Below are positions 12,429-23,608 of a stretch of 64,000 nucleotides of DNA, one piece after another. Made by a program: the position numbers and the translations under genes. Location: the NCBI GenBank assembly GCA_018894105.1, contig CM032129.1:30583468-30647467 (forward strand). The letters run 5' to 3'. Below the pieces are notes generated by a model. The model had not been told where the DNA came from. It searched no databases and saw only the letters and a list, made by a program, of their open reading frames with translations. Within the stretch, counting starts at the first letter, position 1. Every line of letters begins with the position of its first letter. The stretch comes from Jacaranda mimosifolia. Lineage: Eukaryota > Streptophyta > Magnoliopsida > Lamiales > Bignoniaceae.

Positions 12429-13478
12429 ATGACTAATCTGACTAAATTTGAATTTGTACCTCTTGACATTTCTAGAAAGAATTATCTATCATGGGTTGTT
12501 GATGTTGAAATGCATCTTAATGCTATGGGTCTCGGAAACACAATTGTGGAGAAAAATGAGGCTACTGTCCAAAACCGTGCAAAAGCAATGATTTTTCTTC
12601 GTCATCATCTTGATGAGAGTTTGAAAATTGAATATCTCACAGTTAAAGATCCTGTAGATCTATGGAAAAATTTGAAGGAAAGATATGACCACCTGAAGTT
12701 GGTTGTTCTTCCTAAGGCCCGATATGATTGGTTACATTTGCGGCTACAAGATTTCAAATCAATAAGCGAGTATAACTCTGCTATGTTTAAGATCACATCC
12801 CAATTGAAATTATGTGGGGAAAATATTTTCGATGAAGATATGTTAGAGAAAACTTTCTCTACCTTCCATGCATCGAATTTGCTCCTGCAGCAGCAATATC
12901 GAGAGAAGGGATTTAAAAAATATTCTGAATTGATCTCATGTCTTCTTGTAGCTGAACAAAATAATGAACTATTGATGAAAAATCATGAGAGCCGACCAAC
13001 CGGCTCTAGTCCATTCCCTGAAGTGAATGCAACTAATTTTTCTAATTCTGGTCGCACTCATGGTCGTAGTAGTGGCCATGGTCGTAGCCGTGGTCGTGGC
13101 CGACACAACTATCGAAATTACAACAATGGTAACCGTGGGTCATTTTATCATAAAGGCAAGGAAGTCCTCCAGAAGAAGGAAGATTTTCATGAGAAAAAAC
13201 TTGAGAAATCCTCGAAGGATTCTGATAATTCTTGTTTTCGGTGCGGTGCTAAAGGACATTGGTCTCGTATTTGTAGAACCCCAAAGCATCTTGTTGAACT
13301 ATATCAAGCATCATTGAAAAAGAAAAATAAAAGTGTTGAGGTGAATTTCACTAATTCAATTGATGATTTTTATAATGATGCTAATGATATTGATATAGCT
13401 CATCTTGATGTGGCTGATTTCTTTGAAGACCCAGAAGGAAAAATTGACCATTTGATTGGTAACGTTCAAAATAACTAG
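12429..13478 (+). CDS. Copia retrotransposon Gag protein
   Basis: This intact 349-residue frame encodes the nucleocapsid-like Gag that packages element RNA into particles. The N-terminal two thirds match the plant copia Gag (UBN2-type) fold, with AKAMIFLRHHL near residue 52 and a YSELISCLLVAEQNNELL stretch. A glycine- and arginine-rich segment follows around residues 205-240. A CCHC zinc knuckle sits at C269, C272, H277 and C282 (CFRCGAKGHWSRIC). The frame ends at TAG (13476-13478). About 150 nt with stops separate it from the protease frame, which is in the same reading frame, so Gag and Pol are not one continuous ORF here. Confidence 0.92.
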   Translation: MTNLTKFEFVPLDISRKNYLSWVVDVEMHLNAMGLGNTIVEKNEATVQNRAKAMIFLRHHLDESLKIEYLTVKDPVDLWKNLKERYDHLKLVVLPKARYDWLHLRLQDFKSISEYNSAMFKITSQLKLCGENIFDEDMLEKTFSTFHASNLLLQQQYREKGFKKYSELISCLLVAEQNNELLMKNHESRPTGSSPFPEVNATNFSNSGRTHGRSSGHGRSRGRGRHNYRNYNNGNRGSFYHKGKEVLQKKEDFHEKKLEKSSKDSDNSCFRCGAKGHWSRICRTPKHLVELYQASLKKKNKSVEVNFTNSIDDFYNDANDIDIAHLDVADFFEDPEGKIDHLIGNVQNN

Positions 13479-13628
13479 ATCTCTAGTTAGATTTATTATC
13501 TAAAAGTTTGTTTTTCAGTCTCTTATTATATTTGTATTTTCATTTAAGTGATGTACTTTTAATTTTTGGTACTTTTGTTATGAAATACAGTTTTTAATTA
13601 TCTTTTCATTTATCTTCCTGAAGAAGAT

Positions 13629-16600
13629 ATGGAAATTGCCAAATATTTGGAATCGACAAATGGGGAAAAAGATGTATGCCTTATTGATAGTGGTACTACC
13701 CATACAATACTAAAAGATATGAATTATTTTTCCCACCTGAAGTTGGGAGAAACAAATGTTAATACCATAAGTGGTAGTGCAAAATTAATTGAAGGCTCCG
13801 GTAGAGCAAATATATGGCTCCTTGAAGGAACAAAATTGGTTATAGATAATGCACTATTTTCTTCTAAGTCCCGAAAAAATTTGTTTAAGTTTTAAAGATA
13901 TTCGCAGAAATGGATATCATATTGAGACTATGAATGACTCGAATGTTGAATATTTGTGCATTACTAAGAACCAACATGTGGTAGAAAAATTCCCCCCTCT
14001 TTCATCTGGCCTATATTGCACCAAGATTTATGCAATTGAGATGTATCATTTAGTAAACCAGAAGTTTACTGATTCCAAAGATTTTATAATTTGGCATGAT
14101 CGTCTAGGGCATCCTAGGTCAATAATGATTAGAAGAATAATTGAAAATTCACATGGCCATTCTTTGAAGAATCAAAAGGTATTGAAACCAAATGAATTTA
14201 CATGTGTTGCTTGTTCTCAAGGAAAATTTATCACGAGATCTTCACCAATTAAAGTGGGGGCTGAATCCCCAGGATTTCTGGAAAGGATCCACGGTGACAT
14301 ATGTGGACCTATTCATCTAACATGTGGACCTTTTAGATATTTTATGGTGTTAATTGATGCATCTACAAGGTGGTCACATGTTTGTTTGTTATCAACTCGC
14401 AACCTGGCGTTTGCGAGATTACTTGCTCAAATTATCAAATTAAGAGCACAGTTTCCAGAATATCCAATAAAGAAAATCCGATTAGATAATGCTGGTGAAT
14501 ATTCGTCTCGTGCTTTTGATGACTATTGCATGTCAATCGGTATTAGTGTTGAACATCCTGTAGCTTATGTTCACACACAAAATGGTTTAGCTGAATCATT
14601 GATCAAACGCTTGCAATTAATTGCTAGACCATTGTTAATGAGAACCAAACTCCCTATATCTGCTTGGGGACATGCTATTTTACATGCAGCAACACTTATT
14701 CGATTAAGGCCGACAAATTATCATACCTACTCCCCTCTACAGTTGGCTTTTGGTTTTGAGCCAAATATATCCCATTTGAGAATTTTTGGATGTGCAGTTT
14801 ATGTCCCTGTAGAGACACCACAACGCACTAAAATGGGACCTCAGAGAAGATTGGGAATATATATTGGGTATGATTCGCCTTCTATCATTCGATATCTTGA
14901 ACCCTTAACAGGTGATGTATTTACTGCCAAATTTGCAGATTGTCATTTTGATGAGTCTAATTTCCCAACATTAGGGGGAGGAAATGATCAACCGAAAAAG
15001 GAAATCACGTGGAATAATTCATCACTTGAATTTCTTGATCCTCATACAAAATCTTGTGAACTTGAAGTTCAGAGAATAATACATTTGCAAAGAATTGCAA
15101 ATCAATTGCCTGATGCATTTTCCGACTCTAGAAGAGTTACAAAATCACATATTCCTGCAGAAAATGTGCCAATTAAGATAGATGTCCCTGTAGGACAATC
15201 TACAAATGCCACTGCAAATGAACTTAAAGCACGCCTGAAGCGTGGAAGACCTCTTGGTTCCAAAGATAAAAATCCGCGTAAGAAGAAAGGATCTATTGAT
15301 CAAAATGTTCAATTGAAAGAACTGAATAAAGATCTCCATGAGATCCCTGGTGACAAAAGTCAAGTTCCTGGAAAACAAAATCTAGCTCCTGGAGAGCACA
15401 AGTTTCAAGATCCTGAAGATCATATAAATGAAACTTCTATAAATTTTGTCAATACCAGGAAATGTTGGAACCGAGTGGAAACGATTATTGATGATATTTT
15501 TGCATATAATGTAGCATTTGAAATTATGGAAGAAATTGAGGATCCAGAACCTAAATCGGTTAAGGAATGTCGGCACAGAAGTGATTGGCCAAAATGGAGA
15601 GTTGCAATTCAATCTGAATTGGATTCACTCTCTAAACGTAAAGTTTTTGGACCTGTAGTCCAAACTCCTGATGGGATAAAACCCGTAGGATATAAATTGG
15701 TTTTTGTGCGAAAACGAAATGAGAAAAATGAAATTGTGCGATATAAAGCACGACTTGTAGCACAAGGGTTTTCGCAAAGGCCAGGTCTTGATTATGATGA
15801 AATATATTCACCTGTAGTGGATATGATTACGTTGCGATATCTTGTGACCTTGGCAATGCATGAAAAACTTGAAATGCGTTTGATGGATGTAGTTACTGCT
15901 TATCTATACGGAACATTGGACAACGATATATACATGAAAATCCCTGAAGGATTTAAAATGCCTGAAGCATATAGTTCAAATTCTCGAGAAATTTACTCCA
16001 TCAAATTAGAAAGGTCTTTATATGGCTTAAAACAATCTGGACGAATGTGGTGTAATCGTCTAAGTGAAAGTTTGATTAAAGAAGGCTATATAAATAGTCC
16101 AATATGTCCATGTGTTTTTATTAGGAAAAATGGACAACATTTCGTGATCATTGCAGTTTATGTTGATGATTTGAATCTTATTGGAACTCCAGAAGAGATT
16201 TCCAAAACAGTTGAACTTTTAAAGAAAGAATTTGAAATCAAGGATTTGGGACAAACAAAATTTTGTCTTGGTTTGCAAATTGAACATCTGGAAGATGGGA
16301 TATTTGTTCATCAATCAAGTTATACTGCTAAAATTTTGAAGCGATTCCATATGGATAAAGCACATCCATTAAGTGCGCCAATGGTTGTCAGATCGCTTGA
16401 TGTTAACAAAGATCCTTTTCGTCCACGAGAGGAAAATGAAGAATTTCTTGGTCCTGAAGTACCATATCTTAGTGCGATTGGGGCACTAATGTATCTTGCT
16501 AATTGTACAAGACCTGATATATCATTTGCTGTGAATGTCTTAGCAAGATTCAGTTCTTCTCCTACTCGACGACATTGGAATGGTGTTAAACATATTCTTC

Positions 16601-17181
16601 GTTATCTCCAAGGAACAATTGATCTTGGATTATTATATTCTAATAAATCTACTCCAGAGCTGATTGGATATGCTGATGCTGGATATCTTTTTGATCCACA
16701 CAAAGCACGGTCTCAAACGGGATATTTATTCACTTGTGGTGGTATTGCTATATCATGGAGGTCTACAAAACAATCTATCACCGCTACTTCTTCAAATCAT
16801 GTTGAGATTATAGCAATTCATGAAGCAAGCCGAGAATGTGTTTGGTTAAGGTCAATTAGTCACTACATCCAGAAGAATTGTGGGTTATCCTCTAAGGAAG
16901 ACACTCCTACAGTTTTATTTGAAGACAATGCTGCTTGCATAGCTCAATTAAAAGGTGGATACATCAAGGGTGATAGAACCAAACATATTTCACCAAAATT
17001 CTTTTTTACACACGATCTTCAAAAGAATGGTGAAATTGATGTGCAACAAATCCGATCAAGTGAAAATCTTGCAGATTTATTTACCAAGGCTCTACCGATC
17101 GCAACATTTGAGAAATTGGTAAAAGGAATTGGGATGCGTCGGCTTAAAGATCTCTGTAAGTCTTCTAATCAGGGGGAGTGA
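13629..17181 (+). pseudogene. Copia Pol polyprotein, broken by a single-base frameshift
   Basis: The frame from 13629 carries the aspartic protease motif DSGTTHT and stops at 13895. A second frame, open from 13849 to 17181, carries the rest. The two overlap around 13885-13895, where one extra T in a TTGTTTAAG context best explains the shift. Downstream domains are complete by eye. The integrase zinc motif (WHDRLGHP plus CVAC, about residues 80-125 of the second frame) is followed by a D-D-E triad at about residues 149, 212 and 248. Reverse transcriptase has YVDD near residue 771, and RNase H begins near YADAGY (about 940). No other stop is visible. The break should block production of a full Pol from this copy, so it would need Pol supplied by a related copy. 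Confidence 0.9.
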
Positions 17182-17296
17182 GTATTTGATTAAACACTTT
17201 GAATAGTGTACTCTTTTTCCTTCACTAAGTTTTTTTCCCACTGGATTTTTTCTTAGTAAGGTTTTAACGAGGCCTATTCTCTGTGTAATGGACATC

Positions 17297-17306
17297 CAAG
17301 GGGGAG
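17297..17306 (+). other. Polypurine tract of the copia element
   Basis: The purine run AAGGGGGAG lies directly before the right LTR, where plus-strand priming occurs in LTR retrotransposons. A second similar run (AGGGGGAGTGAG) lies near 17172 just at the end of pol. Confidence 0.8.
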
Positions 17307-17630
17307 TGTTATGAATATATTAATTGTGGATGTCCATTTACATTCTCAACTCACATTCATCCCCCTTGAATTCCTTGATCTTCGTAATTCATAAATAAAA
17401 TTTGTTGAACTATGTGATTCAATTTATGATCATTTATGAATCCCCCATTTTGTAACTCTATAAATTGAGGGTTTTGGAACCTCATTTGTAAGTAAGAAAT
17501 ACAAAAACTTATCAGAAGCTAATCAAAATGCTTATTGAATTCCTACCTATATCTCTTTGTCTTATTCTCTTTTATTATATTTCATATTTTCATCAGTCAA
17601 GTTTAATTATCTTGGCATTATTTTACAACA
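17307..17630 (+). repeat. Right (3') LTR of the copia element
   Basis: It has the same length as the left LTR (324 bp) and ends TACAACA. By eye it differs from the left LTR at about two positions. The TATA-like box is at 17459-17465. It is followed directly by the TATAT duplication. Confidence 0.95.
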
Positions 17631-19667
17631 TATATATATATATATATATTAATTAGCCCAAACACCAAAAAAGAAGTTGCCATTTTAAGCAAAATATTAG
17701 AAAAATTATATTTCTTTTTTATATTTGAAGTTAAATTGTAAATTAAATCATAATATTATGGTACGGTTTAGTTTGATTTAGTTTGAAAATTTTCAAATAA
17801 TATTAATTATTATTTTAAAAGTATTTGGCTGAATTTATAAGCTATTTAAAATATCTTATAAGATATTTGAATGTTTATTAAATATTAAAAAATATTTGAT
17901 AAATTCACTGCAAATTCACCAATGAAAACAGATGTATTGACTTTTTGCAAAAGAAAAGAAGAAAAAAAAGGAAAAAGAAAGAAAATAAGGTTTGGTTACA
18001 AAACTATAGTTAGCGGCCACTTCATTTATTCAGGATATGATGATATAGTATTTTATGCTATTGAAGTTCTTACTTTTTAAAATGCTTTTTCAAGATAAAT
18101 TTTTTCATAATATTTAAAAAAAGGAAGATTTTTTTTCTTCAAAAAAATGATCAAATATGGGATTTACATAATCTTTACTTAATAATTAAGAACAAAACAA
18201 ACGTTATACAAATTAAAATAAAATGAGTCAAGCACGAGTCGAGTTCAAAAAAAAATGTAGGCTCAACCTCAGTATTTTGAGCTCGAGCTTAGTATCAAGC
18301 TCAGCTCAATAAAATTTAAATATTAATATATAATAATTATTTAATATATATATATAAAGTGTTCAAAAATAAAAAAGTAAATTATTAATATAAATAGTTA
18401 TATAATTAATATGTAAAAAATATTAGAGAAATAGAAAAAGAACTCGCAAGTGGAACAATTGGATCAAGGTTTGAACCCAGCTAGCTGATTATAAAGCTTG
18501 AACTTGAGAAGTTCGACTTAAGCTCAAAATAACTCGAATTCGAGTTAAGCTATAACCCAGTCAGCTCAATTCATTTTACACCCCTAATTGAAGGCCTAGA
18601 AGGTTTAGAGGCCTTATTAAATGAAATTATTCAAACAAAAAATTCTTACATTATGCTACTAATTAATTAACATTGTTATCACATTTGAAGTCTGAAGTTT
18701 CAAGTCAATAGATCCAAATATGTGTAATTGTGTGAATAAGTAAATAAAGAAAATTACTTATAATGTATGTTTTCTAAACCAATTCCCCCCCCCCCCCCCC
18801 CCACCAAACCCAACATCAAAGAAGAAGAAGATACTTTCTTTTGCAATTTTTTTCATAAATTCAGCGAAATTAAGTTGAAAAACGAAATTGCATGACGAAC
18901 GCATTAAAAAGAGCATCTAGAAAAAGAATAACGCGGTGGTTGTACCTAATCGTATTAAAAGCACTACAAACATTAGAGTGGAGATTAGAAAGTATTTGAT
19001 TAAATTTATTTAAAAAATTTCATAAGTTTTTAAATTTTATAAAATATTTTATTTGCTAGATTTTATTTTAAAAATAAAATTTTAAAATATTTGGATAAAA
19101 TAAGATATTGGAGCTCATAAAATATTAATAATGATAATTTCATAATTGATATAATTAAAATTAGAGAAGATTTTTAAAATTTAAAAGTAAATTGGGAACT
19201 CCTTTTTTTTTTTCAATATATATATATAAAAGATTTTAACATCTTATTTTGAGAGTTTCTAATTTTTTTCAGATCATATCATATATTTTTTAATATTTTA
19301 TAAGCTTTCAAATATTTACAAAATATTTTGAAAAATTATTAAATCCATCTAACCATTCTTTGAATACCAGATGCGAGTGGTCGTATTTGGACCTTTAAAC
19401 GTTGCTATACGTGGTCCTCACAAACTATTAGTTTGAAACACATAGTACGGATTATCATTACACATGTTTGATTTCAATTATAAATATGTTTGCTATTTTT
19501 GATAAGAAAAAGTGCCAACTTTTATTTATCTTTCTATTTTTTCCGAATATCATTTTGAAAATTCAAAACTAATTTCAAATCTTGCAACTAATTCCAATCA
19601 ATCATCACTTCCAAATTTCAATCCTACATAACAACCAAAACTGTAGGTCTAATTCTATGGTCTTACC

Positions 19668-20144
19668 TTGGATGTAAATGAACCAAGTCAGTTCACGAGC
19701 CTGAAGAGCTGGCTCGAAAAGTGTTCGAAATTGAATTCAAAGAATTCAAGCTCAAACCGAGATTGTGTCAGTTTCAAGCCAAACTCGAGCCAAATAATTA
19801 TTGTTCACAAGCTCGCGAGCATATATTTTTTATTTAAAAATATATATATAAAAAAATATTATAATATATACTAATTTTATTTTTTTTATAAAATAATTTA
19901 ACTTTTCGAGTTCGAGTTCAAGCCGAACTCGAGCCTATAACTAATTTTAAATATAATAAAATAAAATATACTAATTTAAAATTTTTTTTATAAAATAATT
20001 TAACTTTCGAGCTCGAACCGAACTCGAGTTTATAGCTAGCTTGATTATGAGTTTGAGCCTAATGAATCGAGTCGAACCTCAACAAGTGCTCAAGCTTGAA
20101 AAAATTGTCAAAGCTCGGCTCGACTGGGCTCATTTGCATCCCTA
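19668..20144. mobile_element. hAT-like MITE in U4
   Basis: The ends read TTGGATGTAAATGAACC and, in reverse complement, TAGGGATGCAAATGAGCCC, which is the common plant hAT-type terminus. U1 and U2 have the uninterrupted site GGTCTTCCCCTCGAC. Here it is split with GTCTTACC on the left and GTCTTCCT on the right, an 8-bp duplication with a different change in each copy. The interior carries several CTCGAG and GTTCGAG words and an AT-rich core. No coding frame was recognised. Confidence 0.7.
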
Positions 20145-21465
20145 GTCTTCCTCTTCCCCTCGACTCGTAGAAATTTCACATAGAAGAAAAATAAAAATCA
20201 AACATGAAATGCGACATAAAAAATAAAATAAAAAACATGAAATGCGACATAGAAAGACATTTGAAAAAGTCTAAATATCTAAAAATGCTATTCTTCTTCT
20301 TTAGGTGGATTCACGTTCACCAGTCTTTCTATTTTGTCTTTTTGTATGAAAATGACATTTGTTTGGTTGCCTAAATAGTCAATTCTACAAATATTATATG
20401 GTCTTTGTGGGGTTTGATTAATCTAAAAAGGTTTTAGGTTATGTATATGTAATTGAATAGTCGAGAGGTGAATTAATTTAATATGAACTGTTGCACCAAT
20501 TCTAACTCTACATCAGATATGGGTTCGGGATCGTGGGAGTAGTCAGAGTAAATTGGGGACGATCCCCCTGCCCTAATAAAAATTTTTAATTTAATATGAA
20601 ATTCAAATTTTCAATTTTAATGAATCATAATATATGTGTATGTGCAAAATTAAAAAAATAATGATTACACTATTTGTTGCACTGAGGGGTGCATATTTGG
20701 TTCAAATTGTGAATTAAACTGATTAAATCGAAATTTTACTGTTCAGTTTCTTTATGATTTGAAAAAATATATAAATATTAATTTGCCCAAACACTGAACA
20801 AGAAGTTGCAATTTTAAGCAATATATTTGAAAAATTATATTTCTTTTATATATTTCAAGCTAAATTATAAATTTAATTGTAATATTACGGTATGATTTAG
20901 TTTGAAATTTTCCAAATAGTAATAATTATTGTTTTGAAAACGTTTGACTGAACTTATATCTCTTTAAAATATCTTATAAAATATTTGGGTGCTTTTAGAT
21001 ATAAAAATTTTTTGGCAAATTCACTACAAACTTGCCGATGAAAATAGATGTGTTAATTTTTTGTAAAAGAAAATTAAAAAAAAAAAGAAAAAAATATTTG
21101 GTTACAAAACTATAATTACCACTTCATTTATTCACGATATAATTATATAATATTTTATATTATTGAAGTTCTTACTACTCAAAATGCATTTTTAAGATAA
21201 ATTTTTTCATAATATAGAAACAACTGAACTTCTACATTGACGACCAATCTTATTCTTAAAAATATTTCCATATTGAGTCAAGAACTTGATTTGTTTTGTT
21301 AAGAGTGCCTTCATTTTGACTGATGAAGCCATGATTGAGCACTACAGAAGGGGGAAAATAAAAAAAAAACACAGGACTTGCAAGGGATGAGGAAAAAGTA
21401 AGAAAAGTGGAATTGTACTTTTTTTTTTCCCCCCCCAAAAAATATTAAATGTGGGATTTACATAA

Positions 21466-21935
21466 GGAGTGTTTGGTTATGTTTTCCCAAAATAAATTAT
21501 TTTGGGAAAACATAACCAAACATATACTCATTCTCCCTCCAAAATGTTAAATTTTTTTTCCCAAAATACTCTCTCATATCCTTCATTATTCTCAAAACTT
21601 TTCATTTTTCAATATATACATATATATATATATTATATCATATATATTTTATTATTATTTTAACAATAAAAAAATTACTTAATTTCATTTTTACCCTAAA
21701 CATCCCAAAAAATATATATATTGATTTGGCTGCTACAGTAAAAAAAAAAGTCTCCCCCAAAAAATAAACAAACATAACAAAATTCTCCAAAACTAATTTT
21801 AACTATTCCCCAAAATATAACAAAAAATTCATTACATTTTCCAACACAACTTTCACATTATCCAATATCACTTTCAACATTCATTCTCTCAAATCACATA
21901 ATAAAATCAAAAAAAAAAAACACCAAACATTACTA
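21466..21935. mobile_element. Tourist-like (PIF/Harbinger) MITE in U4
   Basis: The paralogous site in U1 (near 7632) reads TTTACATAATATTTAC. Here it is split after TAA (21463-21465) and resumes with TAA (21936-21938), the 3-bp duplication typical of PIF/Harbinger. The ends read GGAGTGTTTGGTTATG and, in reverse complement, TAGTAATGTTTGG. A near-perfect hairpin occupies the left end (21470-21522). No transposase is present, so this is a non-autonomous copy. Confidence 0.7.
21470..21522. repeat. Near-perfect palindrome with 26-bp arms
   Basis: Bases 21470-21495 and 21497-21522 are exact reverse complements around a single A. The core reads TTTTCCCAAAATAA-A-TTATTTTGGGAAAA. It lies at the left end of the Tourist-like MITE and suggests a partial foldback of the MITE terminus. 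Confidence 0.9.
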
Positions 21936-21990
21936 TAATATTTACTTAATAATTAAGAACAAAATAAACGTTATGCAAGTTAAAAGATGA

Positions 21991-22560
21991 TGATAATCAC
22001 CTGTAAAATGCATTGGTTGGAGTGGTAAAATACTTCTTTTATAAAAGTACGATTTGTTTACACGCAATTTTTGTGCGAATAAAATATTTTTGAATAATGC
22101 ATATTATTTATATATACTCAACTTTATCATTTTAAGAATTAAAATGGATCTAAAATGTATACTTATATTTGACATAATAACTAAAAGAGCAATCAAATAA
22201 AATAAAATATTCATAATTTATTCAAATTAAAGTTAAAATTCAAAAATTTAAAAAATATTAAGTTTACCTTATCATATAGGAAATTTTTAAAAACATGATG
22301 ATTTGCATGTAAATTTTATTTAATATATAGAGTAAGTAAAAGAAAAAATTCAGCGAATTTAAGATTTGATATCATGGAAAAGACTTTATTTTTATAATAG
22401 TATAAATAGAAAAATATACGACTTTTTTTTTTTTGTTATTTTGTTAATCCATTATTTTATTTTATTTTACTTTTAAGTTGCATTGACGAAAAGATGGATA
22501 GGTCACTGTCAAAATTTCACACACAAGACACACAGTGATATACAAAGGTGAGAAAGCAAA
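21991..22560. other. AT-rich spacer upstream of the kinase gene
   Basis: About 570 bp without a recognisable gene lie between the end of U4 and the presumed leader of the kinase gene. A T run lies near 22422. This is the likely promoter region of the kinase gene, but I see no unambiguous core element. Confidence 0.5.
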
Positions 22561-22575
22561 GCTGTCGCGCGAACC

Positions 22576-22761
22576 ATGATTTCTGACTCTTTCTCGCTCG
22601 CCTTCTTCTCCTTCGCAGCCAACATCAAAACCAGGACTCCACGCGGTATTACTATACATTGGACGACAACGATTCCGAGGTCTCTCCAGCTGATAATTTC
22701 AAGCCGCTTCACGCATTTACGGTTCTTTTCCATGATTGCGGCTGCCGACGTTGCCGATTAA
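22576..22761 (+). CDS. Possible upstream ORF (61 codons) in the kinase leader
   Basis: An ATG-initiated frame of 61 residues lies about 850 bp before the kinase start codon. Its sequence is less AT-rich than the flanks and is followed by plausible donors (GTGAGT near 22766, GTGAGAG near 23082), consistent with transcribed leader. The predicted peptide matches no family I know. If the leader is transcribed from upstream of 22576, this would be a long uORF able to limit kinase translation. Chance is a real alternative. Confidence 0.3.
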   Translation: MISDSFSLAFFSFAANIKTRTPRGITIHWTTTIPRSLQLIISSRFTHLRFFSMIAAADVAD

Positions 22762-23608
22762 TTTTGTGAGTTGCAATCATTGTTTTTCTAAATTGTTTAT
22801 TGGATTTATTAACCTGTTTCTTTAGTCTCTGGATTTCTGTTATATTTTGCTTGCTGAAATTTGAGTCAACTGTGTTCGAATGTGATTTGGCAATCTGAAT
22901 TGATGAGCTGACTTTGGTATTCAGTTTTGTACCTCAAGCATGAATGATTTTTGACGAATACGAATTGCTTTGGTTTTGGTAGAAAGTTCGATTCCTATTC
23001 GAGATTCTGGATCGCACAGTTGAAGAAATTACAGTGTACGGTCGAGGATTCTGCATACTCGGGGATCCTGAGAGCTTAAATCTGGTGAGAGAGAGACAAT
23101 CAACCCATGCTTACAAACTATTTATGTTAACTATTTTCATGTTTTGAAGACTTAAAACTGAAATGATTTATGATAGTTTATAAGAAGACAATAAGTATTA
23201 CTTTTCTGGATTAGCGTACGGCAAAATTTAGATAGTTTTTTTTTTTTTTTTCGGAATATACATAAATGCATATCATGATATGAATTGCTTGTAGACTTAC
23301 ATAAAACACAGCAGTTCCACACAGTGATATTGCATAATGTTTTACGAAGGGCAAAAAGGTTCCCGTTCACATGGACAAAACTGCAGTTTATTTATGGGTC
23401 AAATAAGTCAATGTTTCACAAGATAGTAGACTTTTTCATATTATCATGTGTTTGGAAGGTCTGCAGGGGTACGAAAAGCTGATCTATGTAAGAATGCAGA
23501 CAGGACAAACAGATGATGGCTAATGGAAATGTCTTGATCAGTTTTTGTCCAGATTGAGGGGCATTTGTGTTGGATCTGGGAGATTATTGTCAAAGAGCAC
23601 ACGAGGAC

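Larger units (their letters stand above)
11999..17630 (+). mobile_element. Ty1/copia LTR retrotransposon, nearly complete and young
   Basis: Two 324-bp direct LTRs (11999-12322 and 17307-17630) begin TGTTATGAATAT and end TTTTACAACA, giving the canonical TG...CA. By eye they differ at about two positions (A/G near the middle, G/T near the 3' third). The element is flanked by TATAT on both sides (11994-11998 and 17631-17635), so it landed in a TA microsatellite. Internal order is gag, protease, integrase, reverse transcriptase, RNase H, which defines copia. A purine tract (AAGGGGGAG) abuts the right LTR and a putative primer-binding site follows the left LTR. The coding region is not fully intact, because pol is frameshifted near 13890. 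Confidence 0.95.
11945..18590 (+). repeat. Repeat unit U3 (5'-truncated copy split by a copia element)
   Basis: Only the second half of the unit is present. About 50 bp (11945-11998) lie left of the retrotransposon and about 960 bp (17631-18590) right of it. Across the inserted element the sequence continues through the TA run into the CCCAAACACC block, exactly as U1 does near 7140-7175. The right part reproduces U1 through to the CTCGAG-rich tail (near 18240-18590), including GAGCTCGAGCTTAGTATC. This copy is the insertion target of the copia element. Confidence 0.65.
18591..21990 (+). repeat. Repeat unit U4 (fourth direct copy with two MITE insertions)
   Basis: It reproduces the block order of U1, from the ATTCAAACAAAAAATTCTT block near 18630 to AATAATTAAGAACAAAATAAACGTTATGCAAG near 21950. 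It lacks the CTCGAG-rich tail seen in U1 and U3. Two extra segments are explained by a hAT-like MITE (19668-20144) and a Tourist-like MITE (21466-21935). A C run lies near 18786-18802. No gene was recognised. Confidence 0.7.

Noticed and set aside
12000..17630. Endogenous pararetrovirus as an alternative to the copia element
   Set aside because: The element has LTRs, a target duplication and the copia order protease-integrase-reverse transcriptase-RNase H. No movement-protein or coat-type region was seen.
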